NCBI GenBank assembly: GCA_036172665.1
Contig: CM069871.1
Coordinates: 4,092,001-4,156,000 of the forward strand
Length of the DNA: 64,000 nt
Source of the DNA: Prosopocoilus inquinatus
Taxonomy: Eukaryota > Arthropoda > Insecta > Coleoptera > Lucanidae
Direction: 5' to 3'
The first letter of the stretch is position 1, and each line of letters opens with the position of its first letter. A program made the position numbers and the translations under genes. This document shows positions 23,600 to 35,351 of this stretch, piece by piece. The notes beneath the pieces were generated by a model that saw only the letters and a list, made by a program, of their open reading frames with translations, had not been told where the DNA came from and did not search any database.

Positions 23600-26295
23600 C
23601 AGATCCGCAACAATGACCCCAAAAGCAAACGGGGAGAACTCTACCTCAAAATGGAACGTCATACGCGATCTCACGGCCAAAGGCCGAAGTCGCATCGAAA
23701 ATTAGAACGATCATCTCAATCAACGTGCGAAAATCAAGTGACGCCAAGCAAAAGTCCGCCGCGCGCACACATTGCGACGCAACCTTGCCTCAAAACGGAG
23801 CGTCATCGCGATCTCATGGCCAAAGGCGGAAGTCGTATTGAAAATTGGAACGATCATATCAAGTCAACGTGCGAAAATTAAGTGACCCCAAGCAAAAGTC
23901 CGCCGTGCGCACACATCGCGACGCAACCTTGCCTCAAAACGGAGCGTCATCGCAATCTCACGCCCAAAGGCTGAAGTCGTATTGAAAATTGGAACGAACA
24001 TATCAAGTCAGCGTGCGAAAATCAAGTGACCCCAAGCAAAAGTCCGCCGCGCGCACACATCGCGACGCAACCTTGCCTCAAAACGGAGCGTCATCGCAAT
24101 CTCACGCCCAAAGGCTGAAGTCGTATTGAAAATTGGAACGAACGTATCAAGTCAACGTGCGAAAATCAAGTGACGCCAAGCAAAAGTCCGCCGCGCGCAC
24201 ACATCGCGACGCAACCTTGCCTCAAAACGGAGCGTCATCGCGATCTCACGGCCAAAGGCGGAAGTCGTATTGAGAATTGGAACGATCATATCAAGTCAAC
24301 GTGCGAAAATTAAGTGACGTCAAGCAAAAGTCCGCCGCGCGCACACATCGCGACGCAACCTTGCCTCAAAACGGAGCGTCATCGCAATCTCACGCCCAAA
24401 GGCTGAAGTCGTATTGAAAATTGGAACGAACATATCAAGTCATCGTGCGAAAATCAAGTGACCCCAAGCAAAAGTCCGCCGCGCGCACTCATCGCGACGC
24501 AACCTTGCCTCAAAACGGAGCGTCATCGCAATCTCACGGCCAAAGGCTGAAGTCGTATTGAAAATTGGAACGAACATATCAAGTCAACGTGCGAAAATCA
24601 AGTGACCCCAAGCAAGAGTCCGCCGCGCGCACAAATCGCGACGCAACCTTGCCTCAAAGCGGAGCGTCATCGCAATCTCACGGCCAAAGGCGGAAGTCGT
24701 ATTGAAAATTGGAACGATCATATCAAGTCAACGTGCGAAAATTAAGTGACGTCAAGCAAAAGTCCGCCGCGCGCACACATCGCGACGCAACCTTGCTTCA
24801 AAACGGAGCGTCATCGCAATCTCACGGCCAAAGGCGGAAGTCGTATTGAAAATTGGAACGATCATATCAAGTCAACGTGCGAAAATTAAGTGACGTCAAG
24901 CAAAAGTCTGCCGCGCGCACATAGCGCAACCAACCTTGCCTCAAAATGGAACGTCATATGCGATCTCATCTCCAAAGGCGGAAGTCGTATTGACAATTGG
25001 AACGAACATATCAAGTCAACGTGCGAAAATCAAGTGACCCCAAGCAAAAGTCCGCCGCGTGCACACATCGCGACGCAACCTTGCCTCAAAACGGTGGGTC
25101 AGCGCGATCTCAGGGCCAAAGGCTGAAGTCGTATTGAAAATTGGAACGAACATATCAAGTCAACGGGCGAAAATCAAGTGACCCTAAGCAAAAGTCCGCC
25201 GCGTGCACACATCGCGACGCAACCTTGCCTCAAAACGGAGCGTCATCGCAATCTTACGGCCAAAGGCTGAAGTCGTATTGAAAATTGGAACGAACATATC
25301 AAGTCAACGTGCGAAAATCAAGTGACCCCAAGCAAAAGTCCGCCGCGTGCACACATCGCGACGCAACCTTGCCTCAAAACGGAGGGTCATCGCGATCTCA
25401 TGGCCAAAGGCTGAAGTCGTATTGAAAATTGGAACGAACATATCAAGTCAACGTGCGAAAATCAAGTGACCCTAAGCAAAAGTCCGCCGCGCGCACATAT
25501 CGCGACGCAACCTTGCCTCAAAACGCAGCGTCATCGCGATCTCATGGCCAAAGGCGGAAGTCGTATTGAAAATTGGAACGATCATATCAAGTCAACGTGC
25601 GAAAATGAAGTGATCCCAAGCAAAAGTCCGCCGCGCGCACACATCGCGACGCAACCTTGCCTCAAAACGGAGCGTCATCGCAATCTCACGCTCAAAGGCT
25701 GAAGTCGTATTGAAAATTGGAACGAACATATCAAGTCATCGTGCGAAAATCAAGTGACCCCAAGCAAAAGTCCGCCGCGCGCACTCATCGCGACGCAACC
25801 TTGCCTCAAAACGGAGCGTCATCGCAATCTCACGGCCAAAGGCTGAAGTCGTATTGAAAATTGGAACGAACATATCAAGTCAACGTGCGAAAATCAAGTG
25901 ACCCCAAGCAAGAGTCCGCCGCGCGCACAAATCGCGACGCAACCTTGCCTCAAAGCGGAGCGTCATCGCAATCTCGCGGCCAAAGGCTGAAGTCGTATTG
26001 AAAATTGGAACGAACACATCAAGTCAACGTGCGAAAATCAAGTGACGCCAAGCAAAAGTCCGCCGCGCGCAAATAGCGCAACCAACCTTGCCTCGAAATG
26101 GAACGTCATATGCGATCTCATGGCCAAAGGCGGAAGTCGCATCGATAATTGGAACGATCACCTCAAGTCAATATGCGAAAATTAAATGACGCCAGGCAAA
26201 AGTCCGCCGCGCGACGCAACCTTGCCTCAAAACGGAACATCGTACGCTATCTTACGGGCAAAGGCTGAAGTCGCATCGAAATTTGGAAACTCACT
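23600..26295 (+). repeat. Satellite array, 144 bp unit, about 18-19 copies
   Basis: The 'aagtgac' marker recurs every 144 bp (for example 23,880 and 24,024). The unit is GC-richer than its surroundings and contains 'gtccgccgcgcgcacacatcgcgacgcaacc'. Because 144 is 48 codons, frames persist across units. Stops depend on diagnostic variants: 'ggcggaagtc' keeps a frame open, 'ggctgaagtc' closes it, and 'aaaattaag' versus 'aaaatcaag' does the same. The result is several 60-78 codon open frames that are artefacts of the period. Edge units (about 23,640 and 26,090) carry shared variants such as 'aaatggaacgtcata'. Confidence 0.97.
24437..26040 (+). repeat. Nine-unit (1296 bp) higher-order duplication in the 144 bp satellite
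   Basis: A rare variant string, 'aagtcatcgtgcg' followed by 'cgcgcactcatcg' and then 'gcaagagtccgccgcgcgcacaaatcg...ctcaaagcgg', occurs at 24,437 and again at 25,733. The offset is exactly 1296 bp, or 9 x 144. A block of at least two units was therefore copied with nine-unit spacing. Confidence 0.8.
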
Positions 26296-26299
26296 TCTT

Positions 26300-28700
26300 C
26301 AGGACAAAAAAAAAAACGTAACGGTGTGCTACATTCTCCCTGATTTATTTGAAAATCTGCAAAACTCTACACGAAAGTGAGAGTAATAAGGTGTAGTTGT
26401 ACACGAGCTTCCCTAGCTCAAATGGAGATTAGTGTAGGGGGTCGAACTTGGACGTTATGTTAACAAATTCGTCGGCATTTTTAAAGATGAAATGCATAAA
26501 TTTATTAGCTTAGTCATCATCTCAATGGGTAACTGTACATTATGACGGATGGTAGGTAAGGTTAGAGCAAATTAAATACAAATTAAAATAGTAGTCGCAT
26601 GCCAAAAATTATTTTGATGTTGATGATGAAAGACCGTGACATCACTTTTTTTTGGCAACCAAATAGTTCAATTAATTAAGGTTTGTAAATTCGCAGTAAT
26701 GAAGTCATTTGCATCGTCTGAGTCAACTTTATTAACTAAAGTGTGGGTGGTTGAAAGGTGATGCTAGAAATTCTCTTTAATTCGAAAATGGAATGAACGA
26801 GGTAAATTATTCTAGTTTAATATTTTGAATTGATTGTTTATTCGAATATGCAGTACGGAATTCAGTCAGCCTCGTTAATTACCTAATCTGTTTGTATTAT
26901 TCATTAACACAAATCCGTAATAAATTATAAAATGAGTTATTGGTTGGGGCAATCACTCGCAGCAAGCTGACAGAAGACAAATTGCAGTTTTTGTTTCCTA
27001 ATCTCGACTTGATTTAATGAAGGCATGTAGGCGATTTTTCACAGCATATATCAGTCTGCCTGCGCTGGTGGCGGCGGCGGCGGCGGCGGTGAAAATAATT
27101 AGCAGAGTCTGGCAAACAATTCCTTTAATCAATAGAGATTACCGATTTGTTTCACGTTCTGTGCGCCGCCGGGACTTGGCCATTGAGCCGCAAACGTGGT
27201 GATATTTTTAATTAAAGACGGCCGATGTAATTATGTCGTTTGAAATACGATTAGAGGGCGGCTTTAATTAATCAAATCCCATCTGCGGAAGATGATGCTT
27301 GAACGGGGGAGGTGGTGGAGGCAATAAAAAATTTACGGCTTAAAGTTTCAAACAAGCGGGGCGTGGAAAGCGACAGCAAAAAATTGAGGCTTTTGTGATT
27401 ATATTTTAGCACAGTGCTTTGCAAAAAATAAACAATTTTTTCTGGAGTTTCATTTTTCTTTAACCCGCTCCCCCCGACCCACCAGCACCACCCCCACCAT
27501 TTTTATAACTTCCACATCACTTTCTTTGCTAAGGTAAAAAAAGTTATTCAAAGAAAATCATTAAAATTAGTGATAATTGAGACTTCTGGGTAATTCAAAA
27601 AAATAAAAAACGAAATGTAAATACTCTTCAGTTGATTTAACCTTTCAAGCGACATTAATTCGAGATACTAACAGCTTCTTCCTTTTGGTTTTCCCTTTAT
27701 GTCATTTATGTTTCCCAATTTATCAAATCATTTTCCACTTTTGAAATGTCAATTAGTAGATATGTTAAATAGGATTAGTCATTGGATACGATCGAAGTCG
27801 CTTATATTTGCAGTAAATCTTCCTGTTAGACAAATGGCAGCAGTGTTATCCTCCCTCTCGACTCCGCGCGTTCATTCAGCCTACGTTTTAATGTGAAACT
27901 CTCTGGTCAGGGGAACACGTCGTTGTGCGTTGCTCGTGCCGAAGCCTTTAACAGTTGTTAAACCATTTATAATCAACGTAATCATCTTTTCCCCTGGGCG
28001 AAATGTTTTTCTTCGCTTGAGAAACACTTCTTTGGTGTCAAGGTCAGTCGTTCTGTACTGTTTTTGAAACTGACTTCTTTTTTCCTCTTCTTTTGAAATC
28101 TTACTTAAAAATTTTGTTGCTCTTATAGACAAGTCGTATCCCGCTACCGATTACGACAGCACTTTTACCCTACCCGTTCTGATAAACCTCTGGGTACCAA
28201 ACAGTCGTAAGGAAGTCTATCTACTCGAAGTGAATTCTCGAATACCGTTCAAGCCTCGTGTTTCTTTCAGAAAGCTGGTGTCGTACACTGAAGATGAGTT
28301 TTGAAGAAGCTTGGGGATCGATTCATCGACTACTACCGTAGGTACTGCCGTTAATGAATAAGGTTTAAACCTTTTTTTCTTCGTCGCTCTGATTGATCAT
28401 CGCTACTTATCTACGGACTCGGCTTACAAGATATTTTTGTTCTTTTACCTCACGTGCAACTTTGGTTGCCTATTTTATGCGTCACCTTGCCTCAGACAAG
28501 TTAATTCAATTATTACAATTTTTTTTTTATTGAAGTCAATACTTAATTTTTGCTCGGTAATATTTGTCAATCGTAATTATGCTGCTTTTGTTTAGCGTAT
28601 GAGTCGATTCAAGTACTAGAGATTATTTTTTTTTGTTACATGGGTTATTTTGAGGCGACAGGAAATTTCCAAGCGCACAAACCTTTTTGTATTTCGAAAT
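26300..28700. other. Unique AT-rich DNA with a GGC triplet run
   Basis: No gene is supported. A pure (GGC)n run of about seven triplets lies at 27,069-27,090. It would encode polyalanine in the small open frame 27,017-27,202, which has no other sign of being coding. A C-rich/A-C-rich patch lies at about 27,465-27,500. The rest is AT-rich. Confidence 0.5.
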
Positions 28701-28706
28701 ATTTAA

Positions 28707-29449
28707 GATCATGTGATGAAATACGAACCTAACTTTAACGTTAATTTATTGCTATTTACCGTAAATTATTTTTTTCCTGTCATTGGTTAATTTTGGGTTG
28801 GAATTGTATTTGATACTGTGGTTAGTATCCTCCAGTTGGCGCCTCCCGGTCATTTTTTCTTTCTCAAATATACTATTTTTTTTTTGTGAATTTCCATCTT
28901 TTACTCCACGCCCTCTCCGACCCTAAAAAGCTGCCGTTGGCATCACGCCATGTCCTTTGGCGACGACAACAAGTTCATTGATTGTCTCTTGCCTTGGCTA
29001 AGATAAGACGAAGAAGTTTCGACTAAATTCATACTTCTTCGCAAATTATTTAAATTCATTGCTTGAAACCTGTGTTGCGTTGTCTGTTATCAGTTGTTTG
29101 GGTATTGTATGTTTGCTGAAATTTTTGTTTTGACTAAATTTGATCATTTGATGAAATACGCATCTAACTTTAACGTTAACGCTGTATTTATTGCTGTTTA
29201 CCGTAAATTATGTCGTTGGATTGTTGTCTCGGACACTTTTCGGATTTGTTAAAATCGGGGTTAATTTTGGGTTGGAATTGTATTTGATACCGTGGTTTTG
29301 TATCCTCCAGTTGGCGCCTCCCAATCATTTTTTTTTTCTTTTCAAATATACTACTTTTTTTGCGGATTTCCATTTTTTACTTCACGCCCTCTCCGACTCT
29401 AGAAAGCTGCCGTTGGTATCACGCCGTGTCCCTTGGTGACGACAACAAG
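28707..29449 (+). repeat. Two diverged direct copies of a ~270-310 bp block
   Basis: Copy 1 (28,707-28,973) and copy 2 (29,142-29,449) share, in order, 'gatcat.tgatgaaatacg', 'ctaactttaacgttaa', 'ttaattttgggttggaattgtatttgatac', 'tatcctccagttggcgcctccc', 'tccacgccctctccgac' / 'tcacgccctctccgac', and 'gctgccgttgg.atcacgcc.tgtcc.ttgg.gacgacaacaag'. Copy 2 has an extra ~40 bp near 29,215-29,260. They may be pieces of an unidentified mobile element. Confidence 0.8.
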
Positions 29450-29574
29450 ACAATTTCTGGAAATCCCTTATACGCAGGTAAGAACTGCCTGCTCTGTTTC
29501 GTTCTATGTACACATGTTACGGTTTGTTTAGTGATTTGATACAACAATTTGACAACCAACGTGTTTTAACAAAT

Positions 29575-29587
29575 TGGCGCCCAACGT
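29575..29587 (+). other. Sequence like a retroelement primer-binding site
   Basis: TGGCGCCCAACGT matches the start of primer-binding sites complementary to a lysine tRNA 3' end in some LTR elements, and it is preceded by 'ttttaaca', which could be an LTR end. No matching LTR start, gag or pol could be found. The downstream side is cut off by the inverted-repeat element at 29,599. This is suggestive only. Confidence 0.25.
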
Positions 29588-29598
29588 CGTAACAGCAT

Positions 29599-30067
29599 CG
29601 TTTTCACGGTGAGAATTTCTGTGATAGTTGCTCTCGTGAGAGTAAGGGCCGAATTCAGAGACGCTCGCACGTCTTTCAAGTCGAAAGTTTAGTTTCCACG
29701 GTGAGAATTTCGTGAAAGTAACTGCTGCAGTAGTAGTAAGAGCAAGTACCATAGAAACTGTCACTGTGGAAATTACTCGCTTCACGACACAACTTTCGTA
29801 CTATCCCGTCTGACTAGATAGCTGAGAGTAAGTAGCTCTTGCAATAGTGAAATTCGTTTAAAAACACTCGTTTCCACGATGATAGATTATGTGAGAGTTG
29901 TTGTCATACTACTACTACATACTACACACTCTCATGAGCATAACTATCAAGAATTCTCACCGTGAGAACGAGGTTGAAGTGAATCTGTTTTGCCTAACAT
30001 CGTGTTTCTGAATTCGGTTCTTCCTCTCATGAGAGCAACTATCACAGAAACTCTCACCGTGAAAACG
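29599..30067. mobile_element. 469 bp inverted-repeat (foldback/MITE-like) element
   Basis: The left end 'cgttttcacggtgagaatttctgtgatagttgctctcgtgagagtaa...ccgaattcag' is matched by the reverse complement of the right end ('ctgaattcgg...ctctcatgagagcaactatcacagaaactctcaccgtgaaaacg') over about 60 bp with few mismatches. Diverged internal copies of the terminal motif lie near 29,691, 29,869 and 29,948, so the element is built of repeated terminal modules. It has no coding capacity, and I could not find a clear target-site duplication. The 85-codon minus-strand frame inside is not considered real. Confidence 0.85.
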
Positions 30068-30069
30068 AG

Positions 30070-31485
30070 GCTTAAGCTCTTTTGTTTCATGTAGGAACAT
30101 GTCACAAATCGATACGAAAGGCTCTATCCTTTCACGTGACGTTAGCTCAAGTGAGTTGCAAACATATATCTCTTGTTATGGATTTATGCCACACTGGAAC
30201 TTTAAAGTTAGGTTATGTCCAAGACAAAAAATTTCCACCGGATTATTAAATGAATTCATTCAGCTTTCTCTTCTTTACGTTCGCACGAATTGAACGTGTT
30301 CAGTGAAGGTCACCCCTTCAATTTTCATTTAACACGCACACGTGTGTGTAAGATGTGCGTACAGACGTACCTCTACTTACATTTGCATGCAGATGTCGTC
30401 AAGTTTTACATATTCCGGTCGTATTTCTCTCGGCGTACATTCGGAATGAAAGGCGCAAACACGGTGCACAAAGTGCTGCTCATTCGGTAACGACGAATTC
30501 CTTGTAGGACTCCCATAAAAAAAAATATACATATATCTACGCGTACATGTTGGGGGAGAATACGTCGCTCTGTCGCAAGTTGATCATTAGGCCGGAACAA
30601 ATGCGTTTTACCATTTCAGTGCTACCATCATGTCGGGGGGGTGGGTTTGCTCAGAGGAGGCGACAAATTGAACCCAGTCACCCGAGACGAATGTGTGTGT
30701 GTGTGGTAAGGATGTCTCCAGGGAGATCCCAAGGGAAACTGCAGAAGAGAATTTCAAAATATTATCTATTAAAATGGTAGATACTAAAGGAATGGAAGCG
30801 ATAATATTATTAAAAAGTCAATGCTTTAATTAACGTGGATCGGGGCGGTGTATTTTTATTAGTCAACTTGGATTGGGTTGGGCTAAATGGAAGCCCGGCG
30901 AACAACACGCCTTTACCTAATTAAGGAGCGACGTCGACGACGTCTTGTGCAACAGGACGGTGCTGCAGTGTTTGCAGCTTAATGGCATCGTATCGGATAG
31001 AAATGACCAAGTTGGTTGGCCTAGTTCGAGTACGGCCGGGGGCTCACCTGGGAAATACCCTCCAATGAAAGCTCTCTAATGATTATTATTACGTGGTCAT
31101 TATTGTCTGCGCTGCGAGCAATTAAGTTTGGTAATATAGTGCTTATAATTGCCGCCGATCATAATTATTGTTGGTCGCCTGCGGCTTCTTATGATGAGGA
31201 CAGCGCCCCCCACCCCCCCGCCGATTCCAAGAACTTATTTCCAAACAATGTGGACGGTCTTCCTTTTTGGGTCACCAGCAAACACACGGTGTTAATATGA
31301 ATTGGGTTTGAAAAGCCAATTAAGTTAAAATAATTAACACGTTTTTAATTGCTGTCCCATTTTGTGCACGTACACTCGAATGAAAATTGTTCCAATTTCG
31401 CACTCATTCCTGTTTCTATAATAAAGATCCTTTCATCAACATGGCCACCAAATATTAAATCGTTCAAAATGGTTCTGATTTTCTT
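30070..31485. other. Unique DNA without a supported gene
   Basis: It contains GT-rich and G-rich short tracts (about 30,633-30,646 and 30,691-30,704), a C-run at about 31,205-31,219, and AT-rich sequence with TAATTA/ATTAATT words near 31,080-31,350. Open frames of 60-77 codons here carry no recognisable domain. Confidence 0.5.
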
Positions 31486-31489
31486 CTAA

Positions 31490-32165
31490 TTCACTTGAAA
31501 AGTAATGAAGAGGACACTAGCCAGGAAGACAGCTCTAGGAATTTCATCTCCAAAAAAGGCTTCGAATAGATCCTTGTCTTATCTGAAAGAATTTTGAACT
31601 GATCTTTAAAGTCCACGAGCCCTTGAAACTTGAAAAATGATGAAGAGGACGTTATTATAAAGTAAGAAGAACCTTTTCAGAAGAGAAGTTTTTAAATGGA
31701 TTCTTAACTTATCTGAACGGATTATAAACAAATTTTAACGTCCATGAGAGAATGAAACTCGAAAAGTGAAGCAGAGGTCGAAACTAAAGTAAACTGTAAG
31801 GATTTTCTAGCCCGAAGGACTTTTCCAAAAAAGTCTGCAGCAGGATTCTTGTCAGTCTGAAAGAATTCTAAAGAAAATTTAAAATCCACTAGAATATGAA
31901 ACTGTGTGAAAATAATCCGTCAGCATTATTTGAAACTAACAAAAAAATTAAGACCTTGAAACTAACAAAAAAATTAAATTGTAAACTGTAAGGACTTTTG
32001 AACCTGAAGGAGTTTTCCAGAAAAATCTTCAAATGGATTGTTGTCTATCTGACAGAATTTTAAACAAAACTTAAAATCCACTAGATTATGATACTCTGTC
32101 AAAATAATCTGGAATACTTGAAACTGATAAAAATAAACTAAATTAAATTTCAATTACATAGTAAT
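31490..32165 (+). repeat. Diverged tandem repeat, ~130-190 bp unit, about four to five copies
   Basis: A core 'tctgaaagaattttgaac...tttaaagtcca.gag....tgaaact' starts at 31,582, 31,712, 31,856 and 32,048. Accompanying words such as 'gaagaggac' and 'ggattcttgtc' precede each core. Unit length drifts through indels, including a small duplication of 'ttgaaactaacaaaaaaattaa' near 31,930-31,975. Confidence 0.75.
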
Positions 32166-33560
32166 CCGAAAAAAAGCCGAAAGCGTGCTAGTGGACAAAC
32201 TTATTTATTATCGAAAAAAAAAATTATAAAGCAAGTAGTATAATGGGGACTACAGTCTATAAAAATTAAAAAAAGAAAAACGATTGAGCGTCGTTAGTTT
32301 TTTAAAGAAATTAATGAAAAAAAAAAGACTTCGTAATTGTGAAAAAAAGTCGTTATTTAAAAATTTTATCAAAAGAAAAGTTGCCAAGTAGAGGAAATAA
32401 CATGGCCTGTAGTCCAAATTTTATTTTTTTAATGTAAAATGTTCTATTTCTTTTGAAATAAATTAAAGTAAACAAAAACCGTCGCAGTTCTGATGGTCTA
32501 TACATTCTCCGTAAAAAAAATTCATTCAACGAAAATTAAAAAAAAAAAAAAAACCGAAACAAACAATTTAGAAATACAAAGATTAGAATGAATGAAAAAC
32601 GAAACTAGGTCGAATAGAGAGAAGCAAAAGAAAAAAGAAAATGCACAAAGCGTACATGTAAATAAAAAAGGAAACAAAATGAAAGCTCAAGTAAAGAAAA
32701 AATGATGTACAACGAATATCTATAATGGAGAAACAAACGATAAATCAGCTTTCCGTGAAAATCTTTATAGGAAATCAATAACTATTAAAATTTATAAAAA
32801 TTTAACAAAACAAAACAAGAAAGTAAGTACAGCCACAGAAAAAAATAAATAAAATGCAGGGAAAACAAAATATGATTAATGTAATGCTCCAAGTATTTAA
32901 AAATCATGCGACCGATAAAAATAAAAGGCAACTGTAAATTAATTTGAAAAAAAAAAAGCAAAAGATCAATTAACAAAACAATGAGACGCAAGGAATAAGA
33001 CAAGCGACAAAAGCAAATTAAAAAAAAAGACCAGGAAAAGAAAAAATAATGAAAAACAAAACAAGGTGGTTGATTCTCGTTCATTGTTTTCTTCTTCCAT
33101 TTCAAAATCTGTTTCTTCATCGTCGTATGTACCATTTCCCTTCTTCGTTCTTTACATCTAGCAATTTTTTAAAATATTTCTGCCACCTTTGCATTATTTT
33201 ATTCTTCAAGAGGAACAATGGCTCCTAATTTTTTTAACCTAATTTTTATTTTAATCTCTTTCACTCTGTTCGTGCTGTCAAATTGAAAATACAATTACAA
33301 AAAGAAGTTATGTCTTAAAATGAAAAATATAACCAATAGTAGGAAGGAAGTGGAAACAATTTTTTGTAATCGGAGCTGAGAAATAGAAAATAAATAAAAT
33401 AAAATTCGAAAACAAAAGAAATAGATTATTGAAAGGAAGACCAAAGTGAGGAATTAAAAAAAAAATTGAGTAGATTACAGTGACGAATTGGAAAGAAAAA
33501 ATAAAACACAAGAAGGCTTATAAGAAGATAACTAATTGTGTATAAAGTTCTATTGAGAAT
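32166..33560 (+). repeat. Purine/A-rich low-complexity region
   Basis: The plus strand is dominated by A with scattered G (runs of AAAAA, 'aaaagaaaa', 'gaaaaaacg'), while T and C are scarce except at about 33,070-33,290. Long minus-strand frames (for example 32,785-33,135, rich in F, I, L and Y) result from translating poly-T-rich DNA and are not genes. Confidence 0.8.
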
Positions 33561-35350
33561 GAAAGAAGATTACGAAACATACTTAGAAACTAAAGGACGC
33601 TCTAAATTTATCCTGCAATTCTAAGGTAGATCGTAAACATCGTAAGGCATTTACGACCTGCACATTTAAATGACTCGAAGATATTTTACGATGCTTACGA
33701 TCGCGATTAGAAATAAACGCAGAATTAAAGTCGCCGTTACACGTCGAAACGAATTGACAAACTTATTTATTTCCACCATTAGAATGTGACTTTAATTTTA
33801 AAGCCTTTACTTCGATTATGATTATTTTAAAACAAGAGAGTGATATTAAAATGAAGCTCCTTATAGTAACCTAATTCGTTTCGGTGATGCTTTGACGTTT
33901 GTTTTAATTTAAATTCTTCATTCCGAAAGTGTTCAATTATTTTACAAGGAGAGAAATTAGTTGTTCACACTTCATTAGTAGTTTTTTTAACATAATTGAC
34001 TTCTCCTTGGAAACACATTAACATGTCGCGAATAATTAATTTCCCCAGTTTGTTTATTTTTTAAATTTCATTCATATGCAAATGAGATTAAATCGACGGA
34101 TGTTTATAATACAGTCATGTTTGGGTTTGACCCCTGCGGCAATCACAGTTGCAAGTTCTTTTACTTAAATAACATATTTCCTAACATGTAACCATCGATA
34201 ATAACCAGGGAGAGGAATTTTTACGGGATTGGAACGGCAACGTTCAATGCCGTACAAATTCCTCTATCTGATAATAACATATTGAACTCAAGAATATTTT
34301 CCGCCTTAATTTTTTAAGCTGGAAACTCCTCTCTCGCTATTTCCGTTCAATACGTTATTAAAAAAAAAAATTCGCGGCGCTTCGCATCAACATGCGGCGG
34401 CGGAGCGCGAAACTTTTCTATTTCGGAAAAGTGAGAGAAAGAGGAAACGTGCCTCTTATAATAGAAAGATTGGTGACATGAAAACCGTCTCTGCAATTTC
34501 CTGCATAATACCGAATTTCCATTTCGTGGACCGCCGCAGTCTCTTCATAATTCCACACCTCCTAAGTAAGAAACTTGCAGGTAATGCATAATTTTACTTT
34601 GCGTTGGAGGAGGAGGAGGAGGAAGGAAGGCTGTGCTAATGCGATTCTACGTATTTCACGTCCACACATAAATTTGGGGAATTAGGGGAAAGCTGATTGG
34701 ACAATAATTATTATGCGACTGACCGCACTGATAAATCTGGTATTAAATGGGAAACTGCTGCGCAGAAACGTTTTCAAGTAAAACTAGAGATTACCAGTGT
34801 GAATTTGTTCGATTTTTTTTATATTTCGGTATTTTTTCGATATTGAAATCAATCATATTGGAATTAATAAAACTGCTTGAACCGTGCACTCACGTTCGAA
34901 AACTTTCGCATACTTGATTTTTCTAACTATATTTGACTATCCAGCATTGAAAAAACGGAGTTTAATTGACGATAAGTCTTGCAATTTACGTCTTCTCCAG
35001 TAAGAACGTGGAAACCCCCGAAAAAATAGCAGACCGCATTGTAACTGCCGAACACAAAGAAAAACTGTACTAAATCGTTTAATATTTTTAATTTCTGCAC
35101 ACGATAATCGGCTTTAATATCATGTATAGTGTAACTTGAGCTTTTATAATATATGTAGAAGAAAAAAAAACTTCACATGCAGAGCTTTTAAATAGAATTG
35201 AATGTCGTAAAATAATCGACACCCTATTACGGAGTCGTATCGACCCCCGTTATTACATAACGTCTATTATTTTACTACTCAACCATATTGAAAAGCTTTG
35301 TAAATGCGTGAAAAACTGTAACTTGAATATAAGAGAGAGTGAGAGAGAAT
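33561..35350. other. Unique AT-rich DNA without a supported gene
   Basis: A GGA triplet run lies at about 34,606-34,623, and an imperfect GC-rich hairpin (ttcgcggcgcttcgcat / atgcggcggcggagcgcgaa) at about 34,369-34,409. Otherwise the DNA is AT-rich with many TTAATT words. No coding signal was found. Confidence 0.5.
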
Positions 35351-35351
35351 T

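Noticed and set aside
23600..26295. CRISPR-like regular array
   Set aside because: The whole 144 bp period is repeated with point differences, so there are no unique spacers. It is eukaryotic satellite DNA.
27017..27202. Frame with a polyalanine run
   Set aside because: It is caused by a GGC microsatellite, and the rest of the peptide is featureless.
32785..33511. Minus-strand frames of 116 and 67 codons rich in F, I, L and Y
   Set aside because: They result from translating the complement of an A-rich low-complexity tract. The hydrophobicity is a composition effect, not membrane segments.
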